Below are positions 20,801 to 26,825 of a DNA stretch of 34,361 nucleotides, piece by piece. This DNA is from Patescibacteria group bacterium (GTDB lineage Bacteria > Patescibacteriota > Patescibacteriia > UBA9934 > GWF2-40-263). The notes beneath the pieces were generated by a model. That model did no database searches. It saw nothing but the letters and a program-made list of their open reading frames with translations, and was not told where the DNA came from. The stretch spans positions 1-34,361 of the forward strand of contig JAHJAM010000006.1 of NCBI GenBank assembly GCA_018814025.1. The letters run 5' to 3'. The translations under genes were made by a program, and so were the position numbers. Position 1 is the first letter of the stretch. Each line of letters starts with the position of its first letter.

Positions 20801-21953
20801 CCAAGGCGAACGCTTTAACGGCGTGTGCGTGGCCCCCAAGTGCGCCAGCAATTGCCAATTTGCCTGCCCCTTCGAAACTCAAAAGGCTTCAATCTTGGTT
20901 CAATCCGGCGCCCCCGGCGCCACGCCCCAAGAGTCCATTAGCCTCTATCCTTTCTTAAATTCAGCCAACAATATTCCGGATCGCGCCCAGCTGTTCTTGC
21001 CGGCTTGCCGGGCCAGCGTGGCCATCACCGCGGACATTGATAAGTCCGATGTCCAGCCCCCGAGCGTGGATGTAGTCTTTGTGACGGATCTTTCCGGCTC
21101 CATGGGCGGTGGCAATGTCTGGCGCATTAATGCCGTTAAAGAAGCAACCACTAATGCCATTGATGAAATGATTAATAGCTATCAATACTTTACTTCTGAT
21201 TTGCGCATTGCTTTGATCAGTTATAGCGGCTATTTCGGCGCCCGCATCGATAGTGGTTTTTCGGAAGATCAAACGGCGCTAAAAACAATCGTCGATGGGT
21301 ATATCACCGGCGGTGCCACCCCAACTCCAACCGCGCTCCAGGCCGGCATTGATCTTTTGGCCACCTCCGAAGCCGATGAAAAAATTCTCGTCTTATTAAG
21401 CGATGGGGAACCGTCAGACTCTCCTCAAGGGAAGTTCGATACTGTTGTTTTGGCAAAAAATGCAAACGGAGATCCGATTCATTCCGATATTAAGATTTTC
21501 ACCGCCGCCCTAACCACCACTCAAAGTCTGTTTGGATTCATGAAGCATGTTTCAAATGATCAATGCAAATCAGAAAATTTTCCCGCTCGCATTATTCAAA
21601 CTCTGGCGGATACGAATGGCACGACAATTTATTTCACCAGTCTCGACAAGCCCGGTGATTGCGAACCGGACGGGGCGACCGAATATGGCTTCCAGGCCAC
21701 TGATGCAGCGGGGGTGAATCTGATGTATGAGGCCATTACTAATACGGTCCTGGGCGTGTCCTTCGCTTTTGTCACTGACGGTCCGACCATCACCGCCGGT
21801 CAAGCGCGGGAAGGGAATGACGCCATCTTGCCGTTCCCGGAAAACTTCGCTTGTCGGCCCACGGCCCAAACCGTGCCCATCCGATTAAATTACTCCGGCA
21901 CCGGACAAGCGCATCTCACCGATTTCAAGTTTGAATATTGCCCAATCGAATAG
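11877..21953 (+). CDS. Giant surface protein (3358 aa): pilin-like head, IPT/TIG and Big_5 domains, DUF4215 Cys-rich repeats, von Willebrand A domain
   Basis: ATG at 11877 is preferred over the in-frame TTG at 11868, which lies inside the upstream gene. A signal peptide ends at residue ~31 (FAVPALAQA). Two membrane helices (~50-121) surround the loop SAGAPDRIDKAK, like the upstream protein. Outside come a Big_5-like domain (~145-265), an Ig-like domain, a Cys-rich knot (~375-428), four IPT/TIG-like domains (~428-870), two more Big_5-like units (~915-1275), and five DUF4215 (Myxococcus Cys-rich) repeats with CDDGN...GDGCS motifs (~1385-1615). A long unclassified region with short Cys clusters follows, then a second set of seven looser CGDG...C units (~2592-2895). 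Last is a vWA domain (~3063-3260) with MIDAS elements DLSGS, TPTPT and LLSDGEP. The role in adhesion or sensing is inferred. The very high Cys content implies oxidative folding outside the cell. The next ATG is 4 nt past the stop. Confidence 0.9.
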   Translation: MSRSKLTFLSGFIFTLLIGAGLLFAVPALAQAVDLNAFGQAAGFSTDLDIRVMIARLIRTAISFAGIILVIMIIYGGFMWMTSAGAPDRIDKAKKILTNAAIGLVIVIASFAITSFILGALTDAVGGGVIGEDDEPGFYPGPGGTTSALVLTSVNTQCASALKNLQLQMIFSKTIQEATVLDGGIRVKVAGGPDVPGTFTVNSRKVTFTPTQICPEDPNEYCFNPATDYRITLDPAILKSGSGTALTCNTVNPCSFDFTTGQGVDLSGPSVEVDAPESGQSLMVNNLELLQSLAQDDTGVSSVEFTVDGELIFDAGLDNSSSGALTPDNYFHTDDTQWNTAGYVTNRSYNIRARGFDCSGRSDTAAINAVLRTESCFNGIQDVDLGEAGIDCGGSSVTEYYCGACVGDQCAANEDCSSGVCENGFCVGSTIIERVNPGDGAVGNLITVAGRGFGAEPGSIVFLGADGVGDDFVVSAPYECSGADTWTDTQIIIQVQEGMIDGPIKIITAALDEDLTNDLAGPYLPDFVVNDIVRPGLCKLEPDISPANQEIRWLGNNFGAARGSSTAFYGNYSAASYANDWSETEFGAVAPLVNAGRYRTQVFVGDNLCSVAGTRCNGQADCPVGEACVIGRQGSNQINFQVLAEDSVAVPVITLVDSGWKSCTAGDRINQRCVDDDGCPGGGAGSCLETGNWGPANQYLSIFGSNFGNSLGTVRFVNNLGASANNGIEALGSDDFPAVCENIVYWRDNVITVKVPSKYLNDAPLEPGSHSLYVKRQAGTVSNQVEFYVVDDQPGPAICALVPSAGPTGSEVDVLGENFGNNNARVWFAPNQSAPGVQTNQTYATQVPAGAQTGNVFLANEAGYGSNKMPFTVGDCRDENICAPGEKCCANGTCQVTCPITDVDSNYSYQFFTGPVPVAPEVVQICDATGLGLVSPTPWSGHTRSQDICRNAAISASFRVGSDLTPIMDDLAFARNTLVEKCLNAACTDREIVAGSVIDTWASGFTWLPADPDGLEINTHYFVTLNGYLPEEDITAIKLLNGEYLQDDFVWEFTTANSDVPCSVGDLMVSPGQFTARTQDEQVKYLAQPLAAGNGGQCLLLSCREYQDQYVWNSSNSALAPLLPQTQTACGISAEAREETQVGDSITISSSIADPAVSGEGELEIHFTDPAIVSYWPNCESACVNAEIGARFNVDMSDFSFSLLACATEACINTELIYNYTLAFNHDTFTLQLWPDDPLQINKYYKVIFYPSTASTSGRQLRAVYGDAGFSWLFHTKNDPAFCGVDRVSVEPAQSKMRFIGQKQSLMAVPYGAPDNCSANGQILNAADYTWRAWTAADAPNYTAANPPVVAALLGNGLIPLSSELAPGCSSDCLHTGSAIQIGTAVCGDRLVDLEVEDCDDGNTLNGDGCSANCLTEGTDAPTCGNNDLQTGEECDDGNVLDGDGCSARCLREGAAAAGYTCGNRDIAFRSASQGVIGEECDDGNTRNGDGCSSQCLHEGSIPQTAVYATCGNNLVESGEDCDDGNLINRDGCSDRCLAEGTQACVYQCNNVVKNCTSDVQCDDGDPATADSCDLKNAPCCGNGGAPETGESCDDGNVLSGDGCSNQCLREGSSVNFTPASICGDNVLVRPSEACEAVGSLVSGPYAVVQMDEGAVEELLAAPADVYVVKSNISATVENSPSSPVSGTANVSLACVCQTDAQCGDSANYGCGTRGCCFERPMISTMYPSDGQVNVCRNTALWFEFDQAMDPASIQEGRNFFLKLVNLNGSDLDQTACEAAGYTYVASADHQPWLVRAWHWVKDFVTGFFGRDAAAALYQGCIVPNVSYSSEIVGAGSRLRINLNELLNQDAAYQIVALDDPNKADGLAEGLVNKFAVGLKAGSLATFRVGDEICSLDEVRVEDLGKTPFDRLNPSYTLFTKTAEVHRLQGAGFSFRNGVAQEIQPIDTVYDWTWSWNSTFVDDPADCPADDPATPSLNENANCLASADQNAVNISNPTAPDNNPTQADVTAQNQDGRESAYAIATITTNQHCAGGFNAGQVCTDDAGCPGGACVPEKIDGSLPLTVLLCSNPWPDANFPFVQSSNNSGNGRGPTNFGFYYCRDAGDPNTPDDDLPAMAIQEVAAPAVGDIYREFLFILEGTGDALGVRVMNDPNYLPPDMWFQQMGFRGSPREAELDGYQAVRDGNTIYALAANQTGDIFPNIYVISTTDDPSPEAENIFDQILNHWTFNANTGAVSDHNLCVDSSHNFLTDPDTGNFLGCQWDGDCPAPGICDADKAKLARDLRRLSDLVRIKSYITGTCSGAFQSCSGDEDCSGGQTCENLSVPPLAEGSFIRALSTSRWPSWNSVLGNALGQALPQDPLNLFSSCEGEAYDPETCFDSSEGQFICAQGSHIYGFNSSSEGAYTLTAQLEHQAAPWAYPIDPVLDDNAKIVAEYENYQGSASLGNTPAQVDAMVAAFVDFDAAEWRFYGNLNGAYQNLPNSTAWNLAFDLDDNIYFNNLEIYNLLSQSVPYDLGALNSLISDSFSKITQLEAIYPTVPAALAEVRSLRSLLSVFQASLVDGVTGSGSSGSSLTGGFQNPALFCSGLIVGDSSVCGDGIKAPNEMCEIGEVDLLDCPGGQKNVNCINDGGVCRFQRIDEAPGACQVFGCGNGVKEGAEECDDGIFNGSYGYCSRDCTTTPDFYCGDGYLAGGEQCDCGTVQNYSSLPGSSWAKSASHCSKANGQYVSDFNQSCAFNCTKPGPSCGDGLINGSEVCDPGNQDSNYQQESCGTFDSQGRERFKSRSCTGSCGWGTWSVCAPLSSCGDGVKNGTEQCDDGNTNDNDACTNACQLNVCGDGYINAGLESCDLGPQNGSQCAAAYDSICYYCNVSCQYQSRTGDFCGDGRINGSEFCDGNQIQPRAFDATTREASSVCAATEVNTVVIGNPRVDPPADVYSCRYVGICNGGDHNGEPCTLDFAGSVYTPNAGGSDGVGCQGERFNGVCVAPKCASNCQFACPFETQKASILVQSGAPGATPQESISLYPFLNSANNIPDRAQLFLPACRASVAITADIDKSDVQPPSVDVVFVTDLSGSMGGGNVWRINAVKEATTNAIDEMINSYQYFTSDLRIALISYSGYFGARIDSGFSEDQTALKTIVDGYITGGATPTPTALQAGIDLLATSEADEKILVLLSDGEPSDSPQGKFDTVVLAKNANGDPIHSDIKIFTAALTTTQSLFGFMKHVSNDQCKSENFPARIIQTLADTNGTTIYFTSLDKPGDCEPDGATEYGFQATDAAGVNLMYEAITNTVLGVSFAFVTDGPTITAGQAREGNDAILPFPENFACRPTAQTVPIRLNYSGTGQAHLTDFKFEYCPIE

Positions 21954-21957
21954 TCAT

Positions 21958-22803
21958 ATGGACGCCTACCAAATCCCCCAGCCAATTTATTCTCCGCCCG
22001 CGCCCCCGGCTCCGCCGCCCGCGCCCGCCCCCCGGCGCTCGATTTTGAAGCCGATCTTGCTGGTGGTGGGTATGGTTTTGGTCTTGGCCGCCGCGGCTTT
22101 GGCCATCTGGTATTTTATGGGTTCCCGGCAAGCGAAAATTATTGTTGAAGAACAGCAGGTCAAAATTATCGACCAAGTTCAAAATTCTCTGGCTGATTGC
22201 GCGAATACCGCTAACCCCGAAGCTTGCCGGCAGGATCAGATTGAACGCGCGGCCTTGGATTATCAACAAGTCGAAGTTTGCGAATTATTGTCCGGAGCTC
22301 AGCATGACGCCTGCGTTTCGGAATTGGCGCGCGCCAGTCAAGATGTCCGAATTTGCGCTTATATCCAAGACAAAGAAAAAGCTCAAGTCTGCGCGGATAA
22401 TATCTATCTCAAAAGCGCCACGGCTAATCGCCAAATTAGCGCTTGTCAGAGTATTGTCGATGCCGAAAAACAGAACGGATGTCGAACCATGGTCGGCCAA
22501 GGGTTGTCCCCGGCCGAATGTTTAGCCGCGGATCTCGGTGCCGAGTTTTGTGATCAATCAGCCGTGATCAATCAAGCGGCTCAAGCTCAGGATCCGGCTA
22601 TTTGCCAGCAGCTGGAAAATGAAGAGTCAATCATGGAATGCCTGGACTTCGTTTATGATGATCCGGACTTTGACGGTTTGGAATCAAGCCTCGAGGCCGG
22701 TTTAGGCACTGATCCGCGCAACCCCGATACCGACGGCGATGGTTTTTCCGACGGCCAAGAAGTCCAAGGCGGTTACAATCCGCTGGGCGACGGTCGTTTA
22801 TAA
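21958..22803 (+). CDS. Single-pass membrane protein with Cys-pair helical region and C-terminal TSP3 calcium-binding loop
   Basis: A 281-residue protein. ATG 21958 is chosen over TTG 21931, which lies inside the preceding gene. A Pro/Ala-rich N-terminus (~5-25) precedes one membrane helix (~28-53, LLVVGMVLVLAAAALAIWYF). Residues ~65-230 are predicted helical, with 12 Cys in regularly spaced pairs (for example CELLSGAQHDAC), suggesting six disulphides outside the cell. The C-terminus (~234-281) is a thrombospondin type 3-like loop, NPDTDGDGFSDGQEVQGGYN, followed by PLGDGRL. The gene starts 4 nt after the giant protein's stop, so translation is probably coupled. It is the first of three consecutive genes with the same TM plus TSP3 plan. 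The exact role is unknown; a partner of the giant protein is plausible. Confidence 0.85.
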   Translation: MDAYQIPQPIYSPPAPPAPPPAPAPRRSILKPILLVVGMVLVLAAAALAIWYFMGSRQAKIIVEEQQVKIIDQVQNSLADCANTANPEACRQDQIERAALDYQQVEVCELLSGAQHDACVSELARASQDVRICAYIQDKEKAQVCADNIYLKSATANRQISACQSIVDAEKQNGCRTMVGQGLSPAECLAADLGAEFCDQSAVINQAAQAQDPAICQQLENEESIMECLDFVYDDPDFDGLESSLEAGLGTDPRNPDTDGDGFSDGQEVQGGYNPLGDGRL

Positions 22804-22851
22804 ATTTTCTAATCCTAATTTTTCAAAATCCAAATTCTAACCCCTAATTCT

Positions 22852-23475
22852 ATGTTTGAAGAAGCCCAAAGAAAAGAACCCGAAGATATTTTTGCCAATA
22901 CCGAGTCCGTACCGACTCCGCCCGCGCCCACGGCCGCTCCGGCCCCAACCCTGAGTTCGCCCGGACCAGCGCCCTTGGCGCCGCCGGCTTCACCCATGGC
23001 GGCCCCGGCCCCGATGAAACAGGGTGGGGAAGCCTGGAAGGGTATTTTAATCGCCGTGATTGTGGTCGTGGTGATTGGCGCCGCCGGCTATATTTCTTAT
23101 ATGTTGCTTTCTTCCCAAACCCCGGTTACGCCCGCCCTGGAAGAGATTATCGAGCAACAAGAGCTATTGGATGAAACCACTCCCGAACCCGCACCTGCGC
23201 CCGTGGCTGAACCCGAGCCCGAGCCCGAGTCTGTGAGCATAGATACGGACAAAGACGGTTTAACCGACGCTGAAGAAGCCGCCTTAGGCACGGATCCGAA
23301 CTTGGCCGATACGGATGGCGACCGCTTATTCGATTATGAAGAGGTCAATACTTATCAAACTGATCCTTTAAACATGGATACCGATGGCGACGGTTTCTTT
23401 GACGGCGACGAAGTTGATAACGGTTATAATCCGGCCGGTGAAGGCGAGTTGTTTGTCGTGCCAGCCGCTTCCTAA
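22852..23475 (+). CDS. Single-pass membrane protein with Pro-rich cytoplasmic tail and TSP3 repeats
   Basis: A 207-residue protein. The Pro/Ala-rich N-terminus (~20-55) is probably cytoplasmic and disordered. A membrane helix spans ~64-86 (GILIAVIVVVVIGAAGYISY). A Pro/Glu spacer (~105-127) leads to TSP3-type Ca-binding repeats at ~130-200, seen as DTDKDGLTDAEEAALGTDP, DTDGDRLFDYEE and DTDGDGFFDGDEVDNGYNP. The last of these closely matches the end of the previous gene, supporting paralogy. A 48-nt AT-rich gap without hairpin separates it from the previous gene, and the next starts 5 nt after its stop. No Shine-Dalgarno is seen at the ATG. No known enzyme domain is present. Confidence 0.83.
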   Translation: MFEEAQRKEPEDIFANTESVPTPPAPTAAPAPTLSSPGPAPLAPPASPMAAPAPMKQGGEAWKGILIAVIVVVVIGAAGYISYMLLSSQTPVTPALEEIIEQQELLDETTPEPAPAPVAEPEPEPESVSIDTDKDGLTDAEEAALGTDPNLADTDGDRLFDYEEVNTYQTDPLNMDTDGDGFFDGDEVDNGYNPAGEGELFVVPAAS

Positions 23476-23480
23476 AAATT

Positions 23481-24470
23481 ATGCCTGAAGCTAAAAATCC
23501 CCAGCAAGTTATCGATCAGCCCAAAGGCCAGAAAACGGCCGCGGCTTCGGGCCCGAATATTTTTGTCATGCCCAGCAAATACCGCGGCGGGGCCGCACCC
23601 ATGATGCAGCCCGCGCCGCCGCTGGCTCCGGCGCCGCCCACCAAGCCCCTGCCGCCTCCGCCTCCGCCGCCAATTAAAAAGAAAGCTCCGCCCCTGAAAA
23701 AGAAATCAAGCAAAAAAGGCTTAGTGATTTTTGGGCTGGTCTTTTTGATCTTTCTTTCCGTGGGCGGCTTTTATGCCTTGAAAACGCTTCAACCGCCGAC
23801 TGAAACCGGTTCGCCGGTCACGCCCGTCCTTCAACCCCAGCCCAAGCCCGAACCGCCGGTCGTGGTTGTACCCGAACCCGGGCCCGGGGAACCTGGTTCG
23901 CCTTTTCCCACGGCCACTCGCCCGGGTGCTGATTCCGACAGCGACGGCCTGACTGACCTCGAAGAGCGGTTGGTTTATCAAACCGACCCGCGCCTGCCGG
24001 ACACGGACAGCGACGGCTTTTTAGACGGCAATGAGGTTTTCCACCGCTACAATCCCGTGGCCTTGGCTCCGGGTACCTTGTTGGAAACCGGCTTGGTCAA
24101 AGTTTTTATTCCGCCCGGCGAAGCCTACGGAATTTTTTACCCCAGCGTTTGGGATATCCAAGCTGATCCGAACGATCCGGCCAAATTCATGATTCAAGTA
24201 ACCACCGGCGAAACTATCACCATCAACTTGCTGGACAAAAACCCGAATCAAACATTATCCGCCTGGTATCAAGAACAAGTGGACGCCAACGGGGTCTTTG
24301 AAATCACCACCAAAAATAATTATCCGGCTTTGCTCACTGACAATCAGCTGACTTATTATATTGATGGGGGAGACCGGGTGATTCGTTTGGAGTATGCCAC
24401 CGGTGCCAAAGGCGTAATTGATTATTTGCAGACTTATCAGATGATGATCAATAGTCTTGAATTGAAATAA
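23481..24470 (+). CDS. Single-pass membrane protein with TSP3 loops and an extra C-terminal extracellular domain
   Basis: A 329-residue protein and the third member of the TM plus TSP3 set. A Pro-rich N-terminal segment with KKK clusters (~45-78) precedes a membrane helix (~79-100, LVIFGLVFLIFLSVGGFYAL). After a Pro/Glu linker (~105-148) come TSP3 loops at ~151-192 (DSDSDGLTDLEERLVYQTDP; DTDSDGFLDGNEVFHRYNP). Unlike its neighbours it continues into a ~130-residue alpha/beta domain (YGIFYPSVWDIQ; ITINLLDKNPNQTLSAWYQE) that ends at LELK. This tail resembles domains in many small exported proteins (PsbP-like in general pattern), but I cannot name it with confidence. It starts 5 nt after the previous stop, and ybeY begins 2 nt after its own stop. 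Confidence 0.83.
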   Translation: MPEAKNPQQVIDQPKGQKTAAASGPNIFVMPSKYRGGAAPMMQPAPPLAPAPPTKPLPPPPPPPIKKKAPPLKKKSSKKGLVIFGLVFLIFLSVGGFYALKTLQPPTETGSPVTPVLQPQPKPEPPVVVVPEPGPGEPGSPFPTATRPGADSDSDGLTDLEERLVYQTDPRLPDTDSDGFLDGNEVFHRYNPVALAPGTLLETGLVKVFIPPGEAYGIFYPSVWDIQADPNDPAKFMIQVTTGETITINLLDKNPNQTLSAWYQEQVDANGVFEITTKNNYPALLTDNQLTYYIDGGDRVIRLEYATGAKGVIDYLQTYQMMINSLELK

Positions 24471-24472
24471 AT

Positions 24473-24913
24473 GTGATTAAAGCCGAAGTCAATCAAAATA
24501 TTTTGTCCGGCGCTCACAGGCTCTCAACCCGGACTTTGGCCAAAATTCTTCGATTAGTCAGCCAAAAAACTCAACCGCACAAAGATTTTCAAGTTTCTTT
24601 GGCCTTTGTCAGCCCGGCCCGGATCAAAATCTTGAATCGCGATTATCGCGGGCAAAATCGGGTCACTGACGTGCTGTCATTTGCTTTTCAGAAAGCCTCA
24701 AGCGCCCAAGCCGATCAATTGCTGGGCGAAATCTTGATCTGTTATCCTCAAGCCAAAAAAAATGCCCAAGCCGACGGCTTGCCCGTGCAACAGGAAATTA
24801 ATCGATTAATTATCCACGGCCTGCTTCATCTTTTCGGTTTTCAGCACCACACGGCCAAAAAGGCCGAACAGATGTTTAAGTTGCAAGAGCAGATTCTTAA
24901 CCAAATCGTATGA
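24473..24913 (+). CDS. ybeY: Endoribonuclease YbeY (rRNA maturation factor)
   Basis: A 146-residue zinc-dependent single-strand endoribonuclease that takes part in 16S rRNA 3'-end processing and ribosome quality control. The metal-binding motif is HGLLHLFGFQHH, with His115, His119 and His125 in the normal H-x3-H-x5-H spacing. The family's upstream NRDYRGQNRVTDVLSF block is present at ~55-70. The start is GTG at 24473; the ATG two bases earlier runs straight into a stop. The gene lies 2 nt after the surface operon's last TM gene and overlaps dgkA by four bases (ATGA), so it is translated as part of the same message. Confidence 0.92.
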   Translation: MIKAEVNQNILSGAHRLSTRTLAKILRLVSQKTQPHKDFQVSLAFVSPARIKILNRDYRGQNRVTDVLSFAFQKASSAQADQLLGEILICYPQAKKNAQADGLPVQQEINRLIIHGLLHLFGFQHHTAKKAEQMFKLQEQILNQIV

Positions 24914-25275
24914 TTCATTTTTCACAGTTTAAAAAAAGCCTTCGTAATGCCTGGCATGGCGCCGTGTTGGTCTTCCACACCGAGCAAAATTTTCGCGTCC
25001 AAGTCATTGTCGGCTTGTTGGTGATAATTTTCGCGCTCGTGTTTCAAGTCCGCTGGGCCGAGTTGATTATTCTAGTTTTGATGATCGGCGCAGTTTTGAG
25101 CTTGGAAATGATCAACAGTATTTTGGAAAGAATCGTGGATACCTTCAAGCCTCGCATTCATCCGGTGGTCCGCGACATCAAAGACATCATGGCCGCGACC
25201 GTTTTAACCACTTCAATTGCGGCCGCGATCATCGGGCTAATCATATTTTTTCCTTACTTTATTGCCTTGTTTTAG
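24910..25275 (+). CDS. dgkA: Diacylglycerol/undecaprenol kinase family protein
   Basis: A 121-residue integral membrane kinase with three hydrophobic helices (~32-52, ~52-70, ~95-120). Residues matching the functional set of E. coli DgkA keep the same relative spacing: Glu25, Glu66, Asn69, Glu73, Asp77, Lys91 and Asp92. In Gram-positive-like envelopes this family phosphorylates undecaprenol to recycle the lipid carrier for peptidoglycan; which substrate is used here cannot be told from sequence. It overlaps ybeY by ATGA, a common ybeY-dgkA arrangement. No hairpin terminator is evident after it. Confidence 0.9.
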   Translation: MIHFSQFKKSLRNAWHGAVLVFHTEQNFRVQVIVGLLVIIFALVFQVRWAELIILVLMIGAVLSLEMINSILERIVDTFKPRIHPVVRDIKDIMAATVLTTSIAAAIIGLIIFFPYFIALF

Positions 25276-25320
25276 AGAAAAATGTCCTGTATTATGTAGT
25301 AACTAGGTGTTGGCAATTGG

Positions 25321-25381
25321 AATTGGGTATAAAGTACACCTCGAACCCAGTTACCAGTTACCAGTTATCATTTACCAGTTA
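25321..25381. repeat. CCAGTTA repeat array with inverted repeat, upstream of ftsA
   Basis: Four CCAGTTA units lie at 25347-25353, 25354-25360, 25361-25367 and 25375-25381. AATTGGGT (25321-25328) can pair with ACCCAGTT (25345-25352) through one G-U. The element resembles the one after rpsU (9083-9138) and fills most of the 119-bp gap between dgkA and ftsA. No clear promoter could be picked out within it. Confidence 0.6.
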
Positions 25382-25394
25382 ACAGCCCCATTCT

Positions 25395-26654
25395 ATGTCC
25401 GAAGAAATCTATGCTGGTCTGGATATTGGTTCCTATGGCGTTCGTCTCGCCGTGGGTAAGCCGGTTCCGGCCGGGGATGGCAAAGAACATATTCATATAA
25501 TTGGCGCGGTCGAAGTCCCTTCGCTCGGCGTCACCAAAGGCACCATCACCAATTTGGAAGATGCGGTTTCTTCGGTTTCCAAGGCTTTAGAGCAAGCTGA
25601 GCGCATTACCGGCCTGCCGGTTAATACCGCCTGGGTCGGCATCACCGGCAGCCACATCATCGCCCAAGAAAGCCGGGGCGTGGTCGGCGTCTCTCGAACT
25701 GATGCCGAAATCCGCGACGAAGATATTGAACGGGCCATTGAAGCCGCCCGCACGGTTGCCACCCCCACCAACTACGAAATCATTCACGTCATTCCCAAAA
25801 GCTTTATTGTTGACGGCCAGCGCGGCGTGAAGGATCCTGTGGGTATGAATGGCATTCGCCTTGAGGTCGATGCCTTGATTATTCAAGGTTTAACCTCGCA
25901 AATTAAAAATCTAACCAAATGCGTGTATCGCACCGGTCTGGACATCGAAGACGTGGTTTTCTCCATTCTCGCCACCGCCGAGGCCGTGGTCACCAACCGT
26001 CAAAAGGAATTGGGCGTTTGCGTAGTCAATATCGGGGCCTCAACCACCAGTTTGGTGGTTTATGAAGAAGGCGATGTGCTGCAGACCGCGGTTTTGCCCA
26101 TTGGCTGCGATCATGTGACTTCCGATCTGGCCATTGGTTTGCGCACCTCCATTGATGTCGCCGAACAAGTGAAGCTCCGTTATGCGACTTGCAATGCGGA
26201 AAGCGTGCCCAAAAAAGACGAAATCAATCTGGCCGAACTCGGTGCCCCGGAAGAAGAGTATGTGGGGCGTCGTTTTGTGGCCGATATTACTGATGCTCGG
26301 GTTCAGGAAATTTTCGAACACGTTGATAAGGAACTGGGCAAGATTGACCGCTCCGGCATGTTGCCGGCCGGCGTCATTTTGACCGGCGGCGGCGCTAAGT
26401 TGAACGGCGTATTGGAGGTGGCTAAGACCGCCTTGCGTTTGCCGGCCTCGCTTGGCACCCCAATCGGCATCACCTCTGTGATTGATCGCACCAATGATCC
26501 CAGCATGAGCACGGCCATCGGCTTGGTGCTTTGGGGGCATAACATTCGCGGCGGAGAAGGTCCGAGCGGCTTTGGAAAAATCTTTGCTAAAATTGATCTT
26601 GTGGACAAAGTAACCAGCGGTTTCAAAAAGGTTTTCAAGACCATCAAACCCTAA
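25395..26654 (+). CDS. ftsA: Cell division protein FtsA
   Basis: A 419-residue actin-like ATPase that anchors FtsZ to the membrane at the division site. The phosphate-1 motif is LDIGSYGVRLAVG (~9-21). The SHS2/1C region includes GITGSHIIAQESRGVVGVSR, phosphate-2 is VVNIGASTTSLVVYEEGD (~209-226), and the adenosine motif is ILTGGGAKLNGV (~328-339). The C-terminal SGFKKVFKTIKP is an amphipathic, basic membrane-targeting helix. The ATG has no Shine-Dalgarno. A terminator follows, so ftsZ is read from its own promoter although the gene order ftsA-ftsZ is conserved. Confidence 0.95.
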   Translation: MSEEIYAGLDIGSYGVRLAVGKPVPAGDGKEHIHIIGAVEVPSLGVTKGTITNLEDAVSSVSKALEQAERITGLPVNTAWVGITGSHIIAQESRGVVGVSRTDAEIRDEDIERAIEAARTVATPTNYEIIHVIPKSFIVDGQRGVKDPVGMNGIRLEVDALIIQGLTSQIKNLTKCVYRTGLDIEDVVFSILATAEAVVTNRQKELGVCVVNIGASTTSLVVYEEGDVLQTAVLPIGCDHVTSDLAIGLRTSIDVAEQVKLRYATCNAESVPKKDEINLAELGAPEEEYVGRRFVADITDARVQEIFEHVDKELGKIDRSGMLPAGVILTGGGAKLNGVLEVAKTALRLPASLGTPIGITSVIDRTNDPSMSTAIGLVLWGHNIRGGEGPSGFGKIFAKIDLVDKVTSGFKKVFKTIKP

Positions 26655-26668
26655 ATTCATCGCAAATT

Positions 26669-26701
26669 AAAACCGACAGCCCAAGGAGGCGTCGGTTTTT
26701 G
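26669..26701 (+). terminator. Terminator after ftsA
   Basis: AAAACCGAC (26669-26677) pairs with GTCGGTTTT (26691-26699) around a 13-nt loop, followed by T-rich sequence. This separates ftsA from ftsZ. Confidence 0.75.
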
Positions 26702-26729
26702 TTATCCCAAGATATCCGGAAAATCTTGC

Positions 26730-26758
26730 TTGACAATCGAACACCAGATGGATACAGT
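26730..26758 (+). promoter_or_regulatory. Promoter of ftsZ
   Basis: Perfect TTGACA (26730-26735), a 17-nt spacer and TACAGT (26753-26758) predict RNA starting near 26765, giving a ~60-nt leader before the ftsZ ATG. Confidence 0.6.
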
Positions 26759-26825
26759 ATGAACAAATTTCGCTCAACAAAAAGTATTTTTGAACACTTA
26801 ATTTATTCAACAGGCTTGTAGAATT

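Noticed and set aside
21931-21957. TTG as start of the first TSP3 protein
   Set aside because: It overlaps the 3' end of the giant gene. ATG 21958, 4 nt after that stop, gives a normal Pro-rich N-terminus.
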